Source: JBFWQM01 sp050249455
GTDB taxonomy: Bacteria; Pseudomonadota; Alphaproteobacteria; MPNO01; VGEU01
Assembly: GCA_050249455.1 (NCBI GenBank)
Contig: JBFWQM010000290.1
Location: forward strand, 1-6,005
Length of the DNA stretch: 6,005 nt
Direction of reading: 5' to 3'
Of the stretch, positions 1 through 6,005 are shown piece by piece. The position numbers and the translations under genes are program-made. The stretch's first letter is position 1; each line of letters begins with the position of its first letter. The notes under the pieces are model-generated. The model was not told the origin of the DNA. It saw only the letters and a program-made list of their open reading frames with translations, and made no database searches.

Positions 1-277
1 CGCCGGGCCGGAAGTTCTCCACCAGGACGTCGCTGTGGCGGGCCAGCTTCAGCAGCGCCTCGCGCCCTTCCGCTGTCCGCAGGTCCAGCACGACGCTGCG
101 CTTGCCCAGGTTGACGGCCTCGAACCCCGCGGCATGGCGGCGATAGGGGTCGCCGCCGTCGGGGTTCTCCACCTTGATCACGTCGGCCCCCTGCTCCGCC
201 AGCAGCATGCCGAGGAACGGGCCGGTGATCATCGTCCCCAGCTCGACCACGCGAACGCCGTCGAGGAGCTTGGCCAT
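1..277 (-). CDS. CaiB/BaiF family (class III) CoA-transferase, N-terminal fragment
   Basis: Only the first 92 codons are in the window; the gene continues past base 1. The translation begins MAKLLDGVRVVELGTMITGP and continues with a stretch reading FLGMLLAEQGADVIKVENP, then GGDPYR and KRSVVLDLRTAEGREAL. This is the typical N-terminus of class III CoA-transferases, including the 'G-D/A-VIKVE-P-GD--R' signature. These cytoplasmic enzymes move CoA between a carboxylic acid and an acyl-CoA donor. The catalytic aspartate expected near residue 170 lies outside the window, so activity cannot be judged. The ATG at 277 is chosen because GGAGG lies 5 bases upstream and the homology begins at once. The gene starts 26 bases after the HyuA stop, so it is probably cotranscribed. 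I infer that it activates the acid made by the upstream complex; its acceptor and donor are unknown. Confidence 0.93.
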   Translation of the reverse strand, partial: MAKLLDGVRVVELGTMITGPFLGMLLAEQGADVIKVENPDGGDPYRRHAAGFEAVNLGKRSVVLDLRTAEGREALLKLARHSDVLVENFRPG

Positions 278-282
278 GGCGG

Positions 283-287
283 CCTCC
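283..287 (-). promoter_or_regulatory. Ribosome binding site of the CoA-transferase gene
   Basis: On the minus strand GGAGG sits 5 bases before the ATG at 277, in the 26-base gap after the HyuA stop. It is the strongest Shine-Dalgarno match in the window and fixes the CoA-transferase start. Confidence 0.8.
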
Positions 288-303
288 GAACGCGACAGGT
301 GCC

Positions 304-2268
304 TTACCCGTGGATCATAACGAAGTTGCCGTACGGGTCCACCTCCAGCCGCCAGCCGGGCGCGACGGCATAGCTGGTGTCGGGCCCCTCGACCAGCGCC
401 GGCCCCTCGATGGCGTGGCCGGGCGCCAACGCGAAGCGGTCGTAGATCGCGGTCGGGATCGTCTCGCCGCGCTGCCAGGCGATGGCGCGGGTCGCACGCG
501 GCTGCGGCTTCTTCTTGGCGGTGCCCTTGGCCGCCGTGGGCAGCCAGTTGGCGACCTTGCACTCGGCGATCAGGCGAAGCTGCTCCACGGTGCCCTTGCC
601 GCCGTCCACCAGGTCGGCGAGGCGGACCTTGCGGCCCGTCTTTTCCACCGTGCGGTGCTTGCCGCCGGCCGACAGCTCCGCCTGGGCGCGATAGCCGATG
701 TCGCCGACCTCGAAGCCTTCGCCGATCATGTCGCGCTCGGCCTGCTCGCGCAGTTGCGCCAGCAGCGCGTCCAGTTCCTTCGCCTTGCCGGCCGGCAGGC
801 CGACGGTCTTGGCGTAGTGATGCTGCACGCTGGTGGTCGAGCCGCCGAAGGCGCTGAACACCGAACCGAACGGGAACGCGACGATGCGCCGGATGCCGAC
901 CCGCTCGGCGATGGCGCAGCCGTGCAGCGGCCCGCCGCCGCCGAAGGCGAACATGGTGACGTCCGCCGGCTTGGTGCCGCGGGCGGCCAGCCGCCGGCTC
1001 ATGTCGTCGGCCATCGCGCGGTCGATGCCGGCGCGGATGTCGAACGCGGCCTCCGGCACCGGGACGTTGAGCCGCCGCGCGACGCGCCGGTCGATCGCCC
1101 GCGTCGCCGCCTCAACGTCGAGCTTCATGCGCCCGCCCAGGAAGTTGTCCGGGTCGATGAAGCCGAGGATCAGGTTCGCGTCGGTGACGGTCGGCTCCAT
1201 GCCGCCCTTGGCATAGCATGCCGGGCCGGGGGCGGAGCTCGCGCTTTCCGGGCCCACCCGCAATGCGTCGCCGTCGACCTTGGCGATCGAGCCGCCGCCG
1301 GCGCCCAGCGAATCGACGCCGATCATCGGCACGGCGACACGCACGCCGTCGATGTCCGGCGTGTCGGCGCTCGGCGGCACGCCGTCGTCGATCACCGCCA
1401 TGTCGAAGCTGGTGCCGCCCATGTCGGCGGTCACCACGCGCTTCAGCTTCAGCATCTTCGCCAGCACCGCCGCGCCGCGGGTCGCAACCGCGGGACCGGA
1501 GTGCAGGGTGTTGAGCGCCACCGTCTTCGCGACGCGGGCGTTGCCGCCGTTGGCGTGGACGATCAGCAGCGGGTTGCGGTAGCCAGCGGCGCGCACCTTG
1601 TCCTCGGCGCGGTAGAGCGTGCGCGCCATCTCGCTGTGGATGTAGGCGTTCAGAACCACCGAGTTGGTGCGCGCGTGGTCGTCGCCGACGTGGCTGACCT
1701 CGGTGCCGAGCTGCAGCGGCACCGAGCGCAAATAGTGCACCGGATAGCGGGCTCGGATCGCCGCCCGCGCCGCCTGCTCGTTGTGCGCGTTGCGCCAGGC
1801 GTTGGCGAAGCTGATGACGATCATCCGCGCGCCGGCCTGCACGAGCTGGCGGACCGCGCGCAGCAGCTCGTCGGAGTCGAGCTCCGCCGCCACCCGGCCC
1901 TTGTCGTCGATCTCCTCGCGCACGCCGTAGACCATGTCCGAACGGACGAAGTGGTCGAGGATCGGCGCGGTGCCGTTGCCGTAGAGGTCGGTCTGGTGCC
2001 CCTCGGTCACGATCAGGCCGAGCTTCGGCCCGGCGCGCTGGACGATCAGGTTGGTCCCGACCGTGGTGGACACCCGCGCGACCGACGTGCGGCGCAGGAA
2101 TTCCGCCAGGTCGAGCTCGAAGGCCTTCGAGCCCGCGACCACGCAGTTCATGAAGCACTCGGTGATGTCATGCGGCGTGGTCAGCACCTTTTCGGTCCGC
2201 ACCTCCTTGCCGTCCGAGAAGAAGCCATCGGTGAACGTGCCGCCGATATCGATGTCGATGCTGTACAT
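304..2268 (-). CDS. HyuA-type ATP-binding subunit (hydantoinase A / acetone carboxylase beta family)
   Basis: A complete 654-residue protein. Members of this family use an ASKHA-fold ATPase to phosphorylate the substrate or bicarbonate for the partner HyuB-type subunit, in the cytoplasm. The N-terminal domain (about 1-185) opens with the phosphate-binding motif DIGGTFTD at 7-14. The central domain (about 195-485) has HANGG 238-242, SGPA 257-260, a second phosphate motif DMGGTSFD 282-289, LGAGGGSIA 321-329, PGPACYAKGG 347-356, PTVTDANLILG 359-369 and AFGGGGPLHG 441-450. The C-terminal domain (about 490-654) carries a Lys/Pro-rich stretch at 580-592. The HANGG and DMGGTSFD variants look closer to ketone carboxylase subunits than to classical hydantoinases (QSNGG, DIGGTSTD), as far as I can judge from memory. 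The length suits the family (about 650-720). The ATG at 2268 lies 24 bases after the preceding stop, with AGGGA upstream. The substrate is not identifiable; a hydantoinase, lactamase or carboxylase role remains possible. Confidence 0.93.
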   Translation of the reverse strand: MYSIDIDIGGTFTDGFFSDGKEVRTEKVLTTPHDITECFMNCVVAGSKAFELDLAEFLRRTSVARVSTTVGTNLIVQRAGPKLGLIVTEGHQTDLYGNGTAPILDHFVRSDMVYGVREEIDDKGRVAAELDSDELLRAVRQLVQAGARMIVISFANAWRNAHNEQAARAAIRARYPVHYLRSVPLQLGTEVSHVGDDHARTNSVVLNAYIHSEMARTLYRAEDKVRAAGYRNPLLIVHANGGNARVAKTVALNTLHSGPAVATRGAAVLAKMLKLKRVVTADMGGTSFDMAVIDDGVPPSADTPDIDGVRVAVPMIGVDSLGAGGGSIAKVDGDALRVGPESASSAPGPACYAKGGMEPTVTDANLILGFIDPDNFLGGRMKLDVEAATRAIDRRVARRLNVPVPEAAFDIRAGIDRAMADDMSRRLAARGTKPADVTMFAFGGGGPLHGCAIAERVGIRRIVAFPFGSVFSAFGGSTTSVQHHYAKTVGLPAGKAKELDALLAQLREQAERDMIGEGFEVGDIGYRAQAELSAGGKHRTVEKTGRKVRLADLVDGGKGTVEQLRLIAECKVANWLPTAAKGTAKKKPQPRATRAIAWQRGETIPTAIYDRFALAPGHAIEGPALVEGPDTSYAVAPGWRLEVDPYGNFVMIHG

Positions 2269-2272
2269 GAAG

Positions 2273-2277
2273 TCCCT
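2273..2277 (-). promoter_or_regulatory. Likely ribosome binding site of the HyuA-type gene
   Basis: On the minus strand AGGGA lies 4 bases before the ATG at 2268. A second purine run, AAGGAA, lies further upstream in the same 24-base gap. The match is moderate and the spacing slightly short. It supports the ATG at 2268, which is already fixed by the DIGGTFTD motif at residue 7. Confidence 0.5.
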
Positions 2278-2292
2278 GCCGTTCCTTCGTCT

Positions 2293-3171
2293 TCACACGC
2301 CGGCGATGGCGGCCTGCCACGCCATCACCGCTTCCGGCGCCGTTTCCGGCGCCATGTCCCAGTCGGTCAGGAACAGGCGGCCGCCGCGCGACCCCGCCTG
2401 CGCCGCCACCCACGCCTTGGCGCCCGCCGGGTCGGCGAGCATGTCGCCCGGCACCGCGTGCGCCTTGTCGCCGCCGTCCGGCGCCGCGACCAGCCGAAAG
2501 CCGAGCGCCGCGATGTCCTTGCGCGCCGCCGCGTCCACCGGCGCGCGGCACAGCAGGATCGCCGGCGTCCCGTAGTAGTTCGCGAGGTTGAGCAGCGCGT
2601 CGAGCGGCTTCAGCGCCTCGGCCGACGCCACCGCCTCTTCCTCCGCGATCAGCAGCGCCGACACCCCCGCCTCGCAATATTCCTTGGCGAGCGCCAGCGA
2701 CAGCGGCGCCACGGCGCGCACCGCTTCCGCACCCTTCTTTCCCTTCGGCGCCAGTCGCCGCGCGAGGCCGAGCGGACCGGTCAGGGTGCCGAACACCAAG
2801 GCGTCGTCCTTGGTCTCCGCGCACAGCCGGCGCGTGAGGTCGAGGACGCGCGCGATCGGCGCCGCGGCGATGAAGTCCTTCGCGTCGGGCAGCGCCTTCG
2901 GCGCCGCCGGCGCGCCCGCGGCGCGGCCGAGGTCGTCGCGCGCCACCGCGGCCCCGGCGGCTTCCGCCTCCAGCCACGGATCGAACCAGTTCACGATGCC
3001 GTCGGCCTTGAACAGCTTGAGCGTCGAGCGCAGCGTGAACGCGGCGAAGCCCGGGTCCTCCGCCAGCTCCGCGTACGTCGCCTGCTCCAGCCTGATCGCC
3101 AGGGTGAAGGCGATCGGCACGAACAGGTCGCGCCGCGCCTTGGACTGGTAGGCATCGAGCTTGGCGGCCAT
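2293..3171 (-). CDS. Divergent uroporphyrinogen-decarboxylase-fold protein, possible accessory subunit
   Basis: A complete 292-residue protein whose ATG overlaps the stop of the HyuB gene by one base (TGATG), so the two are probably translationally coupled. I assign it to the UROD/MtaA-like TIM-barrel superfamily from its pattern. TYAELAEDPGFAAFTLRST (32-50) followed by FKADGIVNWFD (54-64) and EAEAAG (68-73) matches the family block 'DPE..AEA-LR...LFG-DG----D---EAEALG'. GPLGLARRL (132-140) matches 'GP-TLA-xL', EYCEAGVSALLIAEE (164-178) matches 'eya-aGadal-i-e', and the tail LTDWDMAPETAPEAVMA (268-284) matches the 'L-t-c-vP-dTP-ENv-a' ending. Asp64 falls where the catalytic Asp of true UROD (human Asp86) sits, but the N-terminal MRQAGR motif is absent and the usual 'H-CG' strand reads LCRAP (207-211). 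Heme synthesis is therefore unlikely. It may be a structural or accessory component of the HyuA/HyuB enzyme; acetophenone carboxylase has a fifth subunit of similar size (34 kDa), but homology to it is untested. No signal peptide or membrane segment is visible. Confidence 0.7.
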   Translation of the reverse strand: MAAKLDAYQSKARRDLFVPIAFTLAIRLEQATYAELAEDPGFAAFTLRSTLKLFKADGIVNWFDPWLEAEAAGAAVARDDLGRAAGAPAAPKALPDAKDFIAAAPIARVLDLTRRLCAETKDDALVFGTLTGPLGLARRLAPKGKKGAEAVRAVAPLSLALAKEYCEAGVSALLIAEEEAVASAEALKPLDALLNLANYYGTPAILLCRAPVDAAARKDIAALGFRLVAAPDGGDKAHAVPGDMLADPAGAKAWVAAQAGSRGGRLFLTDWDMAPETAPEAVMAWQAAIAGV

Positions 3172-5309
3172 CAGGCGTATTGCCCCCAGAACGTCTTGTC
3201 GTAGCCAGGCTGCCGCGGCTCCGGCCAGGCGCCATAGTGGCGGATCACCTTCGCGGGCGGCTTGCGCCGCGACCACGCCTTCACGAACGTATCGAACGGC
3301 TTGCCCTGCCGCAGCCGTTCCTTGCGCAGCGCCGCGCGCGATTTCTCCGTCGCGGCGGCGTCGACCAGGCCGGTGCGCGGGTCGATCACGACGCGGTAGA
3401 CCGCGCGCGCGACCTCGGCGCTGATCATGCCGTCGTGGAGGTCGCGCAGCACCGCATCCGGGTCGCGCTCGATCACGTCGCCGTAGCCGCCGCCGCCGCC
3501 CATGCTGAAGATCATCACGTCGCCCTCGTCGAACCTTTCGGCGAGCTGGCCGGACGGCTCGACCCGGTACTTGCCCTTGAGCGACTGCTCGGTCAGCAGG
3601 GTGTAGTAGCTGACGTCGATGTCCTCGCCGCGCTTCACCTTGTCGAACAGGTCGGTGCCCTGGATGATGATGCGCGGGTTGGGCGGGCCGTAATAGCCGC
3701 CCATCAGGCCCGGGTTGTGGCTCAGCTTGTCGGCGCTGCCCCACGAGGAGAGGATGCAGCCGCGGTGGCCGCACGCGGTCGACATCTCGACCATCGGGGC
3801 GCCGCCGCGGTACTTGCCGAAGCCGTGGAAGTTGCGGTCGATCCGCCGGCTCAGCACGAAGTGCGGCAGGCGGGTGTCCATCTCCTCGGTCTCGCCGGCG
3901 TCGGTGAAGGGGCCCCAGAAGAAGCCGATCGCGCTTTCGCCGTCGCCGTCGACGCGGCCGCCCTGGCCGGAGGCGTTGGCGGAGCCGGTGAAGTTCGCCG
4001 CCATGTAGCCCAGCCGGTTCTCGCCGGCGAACACGAAGACGTTCTGGTTGCGCGAATGCGGCGCCTGCACCGCCTCGCGGTACGGGCTGTCGAACAGCAG
4101 CTTCGATCCCAGGACGTGCGTGCCGTTGACGACGCAGGCGGCGATCGACGTGCCCATGCCGTGCGCCAGGTCGAAGCTGGAATTGGCGATCGACGGCCCT
4201 TCCACCAGATAGCGCACCGGCTGCAGCAGCCCGGCGTTGGGCGCGAGCCCGCGGTAGAAATAGGAGAACAGGTAGACCGCGGTGGCCGCGCGCACCAGGT
4301 GCCAGGTCGAATGCATCGGGCCCAGCCGGTTCTCCGGCGACACGCCCTGGACCAGGATGGTCAGCCCGTCGCCTTCCTTGACCATGGTGACCGGGATGCG
4401 GGTCAGGCCGAGGTCGCCGCCGAGGTCGTCGTCATTGAACATCACCGCGCGGAAGATGCCGTCGTTGAGCTGCGACAGGCGGTGGCGCGCTGCCGCCTCG
4501 GCGCGCACCAGCACCTTGCGCATGCCGCCGACCACCGCCTCGACGCCGCGCCGCTCCACCTCGCGCAGCAGGCGGTCGCGGATCAGCTTCAGCGTCGCCA
4601 CGCGCGAGCGCAGGTCGGCGGCGAACACGAACGCGTTGCGCACCGACCCGGTCATCATGTCGAGCACGTCCTGGTTCAGGAGCCAGTCGCTCCCGATCCG
4701 CATCATCTGGATGTGCAGGCCTTCCTCGTAGCGCGTCTTGGCCTTGGCGTTGAAGCCGCCGGGCACCGGCGAGCCGGAATCGCCCTGGTGGCCGCCGCAG
4801 GTCACCCAGGCGATCAGCTGGTCGCCGACGAACACCGGCGCGCCGGTGAACATGTCGAAGGCGTGCACGCCGCCCGCCGCCTCGTCGTTGAAGAAGTAGA
4901 TGTCGCCGTCCCGCAGGCCCACCGTCGGGTGCGGCCGGTAGTACGCGTTGGCGTATTTGAGCTGGGCGTTGTTCAGCATCGTGTGGAAGTAGATGCCGGT
5001 CGCCACCGCCACCGGATCGCCCGAGGCGGTGAACAGGCCGCAATTCATGTCGCCGGTGATGACGCTCTCGGTGATCGAGAGCGCCATGTAGACGTCGCGC
5101 GCCTCCTCCACGATCGCCGTCAGCTTGTGGTGCAAGAGCTCGACGTCGAGGTCCGAGGTCAGCGCCATGCCGCGCGCCTCGATCTCGGTCACCGGCTCCA
5201 GCCCGTGGCAGATCAGCTCCGGGTCGACGCCCGGCCCGCGCTCGTAGGCGTCGGTGTGGTAGACGAGCCCCTCGGTCAGCCGGACGTTGCGGTCGAACAG
5301 GGCGCCCAC
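3171..5309 (-). CDS. HyuB-type catalytic subunit (hydantoinase B / acetone carboxylase alpha family), second copy
   Basis: A 712-residue protein from a proposed GTG start at 5309. HyuB-type subunits carry the carboxylation or ring-hydrolysis site and pair with HyuA-type ATPases. Recognisable blocks are LFDRNVRLTEG 4-14, TDAYERGPGVDPELICHGLEP 19-39, DGDIYFFNDEAAGGVHAFD 134-152, GGHQGDSGSPVPGGF 172-186, a glycine-rich block MGGGGGYGD 603-611, VVIDPRTGLVD 640-650 and a C-terminal FWGQYA. His149, Asp152 and His174 keep the H-x2-D-x21-H spacing that I recall for the Mn ligands of acetone carboxylase alpha, so a metal site is plausible. The frame has no ATG before codon 48 of this numbering, and the conserved N-terminal block lies before that codon. 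GTG at 5309 is the nearest usable start; TTG at 5363 is an alternative that would add 18 residues encoded by the repeat. No good Shine-Dalgarno sequence precedes either. Over residues 513-712 it aligns without gaps to the neighbouring HyuB fragment, at about 57% identity by hand count. Confidence 0.93.
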   Translation of the reverse strand: MGALFDRNVRLTEGLVYHTDAYERGPGVDPELICHGLEPVTEIEARGMALTSDLDVELLHHKLTAIVEEARDVYMALSITESVITGDMNCGLFTASGDPVAVATGIYFHTMLNNAQLKYANAYYRPHPTVGLRDGDIYFFNDEAAGGVHAFDMFTGAPVFVGDQLIAWVTCGGHQGDSGSPVPGGFNAKAKTRYEEGLHIQMMRIGSDWLLNQDVLDMMTGSVRNAFVFAADLRSRVATLKLIRDRLLREVERRGVEAVVGGMRKVLVRAEAAARHRLSQLNDGIFRAVMFNDDDLGGDLGLTRIPVTMVKEGDGLTILVQGVSPENRLGPMHSTWHLVRAATAVYLFSYFYRGLAPNAGLLQPVRYLVEGPSIANSSFDLAHGMGTSIAACVVNGTHVLGSKLLFDSPYREAVQAPHSRNQNVFVFAGENRLGYMAANFTGSANASGQGGRVDGDGESAIGFFWGPFTDAGETEEMDTRLPHFVLSRRIDRNFHGFGKYRGGAPMVEMSTACGHRGCILSSWGSADKLSHNPGLMGGYYGPPNPRIIIQGTDLFDKVKRGEDIDVSYYTLLTEQSLKGKYRVEPSGQLAERFDEGDVMIFSMGGGGGYGDVIERDPDAVLRDLHDGMISAEVARAVYRVVIDPRTGLVDAAATEKSRAALRKERLRQGKPFDTFVKAWSRRKPPAKVIRHYGAWPEPRQPGYDKTFWGQYA

Positions 5310-5317
5310 GGGCCGTC

Positions 5318-5389
5318 TCAGCGGCAGGCACGGGCGGGTTTGAAACCCGCCCCTACGCGACAAAGGCGCGGATGCCGGACCGCCGTCAT
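5318..5389 (-). other. Possible 23-codon ORF spanning the repeat, candidate coupling leader
   Basis: An ATG at 5389 overlaps the stop of the upstream HyuB gene as ATGA, the usual layout of a translationally coupled start. Its frame is not that of the downstream HyuB gene: it runs 23 codons through the palindromic repeat, giving a GAGFKPAR-like peptide, and stops at TGA 5320-5318, 8 bases before the proposed GTG start at 5309. The peptide is a by-product of repeat sequence and resembles no protein family. Its translation could carry ribosomes across the hairpin to the GTG start, but this is inference; there is no Shine-Dalgarno sequence and it may not be translated at all. Confidence 0.25.
5332..5352. 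repeat. Palindromic repeat (REP-like) between the two HyuB genes
   Basis: A perfect inverted repeat: a 10-base arm GGGCGGGTTT at 5332-5341, one central base at 5342, and the complementary arm AAACCCGCCC at 5343-5352. As RNA it would form a stem of 7 G-C pairs with an A/T-rich loop of up to 7 bases. The flanking bases on the right (CCTACGCGACA, 5352-5362) resemble the outer part of the common 'GTAGGGGCGGGTTT..AAACCCGCCCCTAC' palindromes scattered through many high-GC proteobacterial genomes, whose translations give the peptide AGLKPAPT or GFKPAPT. The left flank does not match, so the copy is partial or degenerate. It is not followed by a T-run on the minus strand, so I do not call it an intrinsic terminator. 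It occupies most of the only spacer in the window longer than 30 bases. Confidence 0.8.
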
Positions 5390-6005
5390 CGCGCGGCGCC
5401 GTTCTTGTAGAGGCCCCAGAAGGCGTTGTCGTATTTCGGCAGGCGCGGCTCCGGCCAGTTGCCGTAGCGCGCGATGATCTGTGCCGGCGGCTTCTTCTTC
5501 GACCACTCCTTGATGAACGAGTCGAACGGCTTGCCCTTGGCGAGGCGCTGCTTGCGCACCGCCTCGCGCGCCTTCGCCGTCCTCGCGGCATCGACCAGCC
5601 CGGTCGCCGGATCGATGACGACGCCGTAGATCTTCTCGGCGATGTCGAGGGTGATCAGTTCCTCGTGCAGGTCCTTCATCACCGCGTCCGGCTCGCGCTC
5701 CAGCACGTCGCCGTAGCCGCCGGCGGCGCCGACGCTGTGGACGATGATGTCGCCTTCCTTGAGCGGCTCGGCGTCCTTCGAGCTCGACGTCAGCACGTAG
5801 TCGCCCTTGAGCGCCTGCTTGGTCAAGAGCTCGTACTGGCCGAGCTTGACGTCCTTGCCCTTCTTGATCTGGTCGAAGTAGTCGCTGCCGCGGATGATGA
5901 AGCGCGGGTTGGGCGGGCCGGCATAGCCGCCGAACAGGCCGAAGTTGAACGTGACCTTGTCGCAGCTGCCCCAGGTGGAGAACTGGCAGCCGTCGTCGCC
6001 GCACG
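5386..6005 (-). CDS. HyuB-type subunit (hydantoinase B / acetone carboxylase alpha family), first copy, C-terminal fragment
   Basis: Only the last 205 codons and the stop are in the window; the 5' end lies past base 6005. The fragment begins CGDDGCQFSTWGSCDK and contains GGYAGPPNPRFIIRGSDYFD, the glycine-rich GAAGGYGDVLERE, VVIDPATGLVDAAR, KGKPFDSFIKEWSKKKPPAQ and ends WPEPRLPKYDNAFWGLYKNGAAR. Every block has a counterpart in the complete HyuB protein downstream, in an ungapped alignment over 200 residues, so the two are clear paralogs. This copy has a 5-residue C-terminal extension and an Ala-Ala in the glycine-rich loop where the other has Gly-Gly. The catalytic N-terminal half is not visible, so it cannot be said whether this copy keeps the metal ligands. 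Being first in the visible operon, it is probably a second, non-identical subunit of the same complex. Confidence 0.92.
   Translation of the reverse strand, partial: CGDDGCQFSTWGSCDKVTFNFGLFGGYAGPPNPRFIIRGSDYFDQIKKGKDVKLGQYELLTKQALKGDYVLTSSSKDAEPLKEGDIIVHSVGAAGGYGDVLEREPDAVMKDLHEELITLDIAEKIYGVVIDPATGLVDAARTAKAREAVRKQRLAKGKPFDSFIKEWSKKKPPAQIIARYGNWPEPRLPKYDNAFWGLYKNGAAR

Noticed and set aside
35..373. A 112-codon plus-strand open frame over the CoA-transferase start
   Set aside because: It overlaps the clearly recognisable CaiB N-terminus and the end of HyuA on the other strand, and shows no family resemblance.
2293..3171. Heme-pathway uroporphyrinogen decarboxylase (hemE), or an acetone carboxylase gamma subunit
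   Set aside because: The MRQAGR substrate-binding motif is missing and the protein is shorter than HemE. Acetone carboxylase gamma is much smaller (about 170 residues), and I see no resemblance to it here.
310..3204. A 964-codon open frame on the plus strand
   Set aside because: It lies antisense to the HyuA gene and the UROD-like gene. Its translation is rich in Arg, Ala, His and Val with no recognisable motif, as expected from the complement of GC-rich coding DNA.
5332..5352. The palindrome as a rho-independent terminator
   Set aside because: There is no T-run after the stem on the minus strand, and the genes on either side appear to belong to one operon.
3180..5477. A 765-codon open frame on the plus strand
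   Set aside because: It is antisense to the complete HyuB gene and has a low-complexity composition. The opposite strand carries clear family motifs throughout, so this is a shadow frame.
5310..5591. Extending the second HyuB gene upstream to 5591
   Set aside because: The frame is open, but the added residues are Arg/Ser-rich and overlap the conserved C-terminal coding sequence of the first HyuB gene in another frame. Homology begins only just after GTG 5309.

Overview
All the real genes lie on the minus strand and are packed end to end, so the window reads as an interior slice of one operon transcribed from right to left. Base composition is very GC-rich and most codons end in G or C. This gives long shadow frames on both strands and suggests a high-GC bacterium. 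The gene content and the palindromic repeat at 5332-5352 fit an alphaproteobacterium or related proteobacterium, but no phylogenetic marker is present, so that is a weak inference.

In transcription order the window holds: (1) the C-terminal 205 residues of a HyuB-type subunit of the hydantoinase B / acetone carboxylase alpha family (5386-6005, cut by the window edge); (2) a junction of about 75 bases (5310-5388) with a strong palindromic repeat and a possible 23-codon ORF; (3) a second, complete HyuB-type subunit of 712 residues (3171-5309) that has no ATG start; (4) a 292-residue protein (2293-3171) that looks like a divergent uroporphyrinogen-decarboxylase-fold protein; (5) a complete HyuA-type ATP-binding subunit of 654 residues (304-2268); (6) the N-terminal 92 residues of a class III (CaiB/BaiF) CoA-transferase (1-277, cut by the window edge). 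Apart from the junction, spacings run from a 1-base overlap to 26 bases. I see no promoter or terminator, and no unexplained stretch longer than 300 bases.

The HyuA and HyuB proteins belong to the ATP-dependent carboxylase/hydrolase family that includes acetone carboxylase, acetophenone carboxylase, hydantoinases and 5-oxoprolinase. In that family the HyuA-type subunit, with an ASKHA ATPase fold, phosphorylates the substrate and/or bicarbonate, and the HyuB-type subunit houses the carboxylation or hydrolysis chemistry. A CoA-transferase as the next gene suggests that the acid product is passed on as a CoA thioester. A catabolic ketone carboxylase or amide/lactam hydrolase is therefore a reasonable reading, but the substrate cannot be read from the sequence.

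The unusual points are the tandem divergent HyuB subunits (about 57% identical over the shared 200 residues, by hand count), the uroporphyrinogen-decarboxylase-like protein between HyuB and HyuA, and the repeat at the start of the second HyuB gene.
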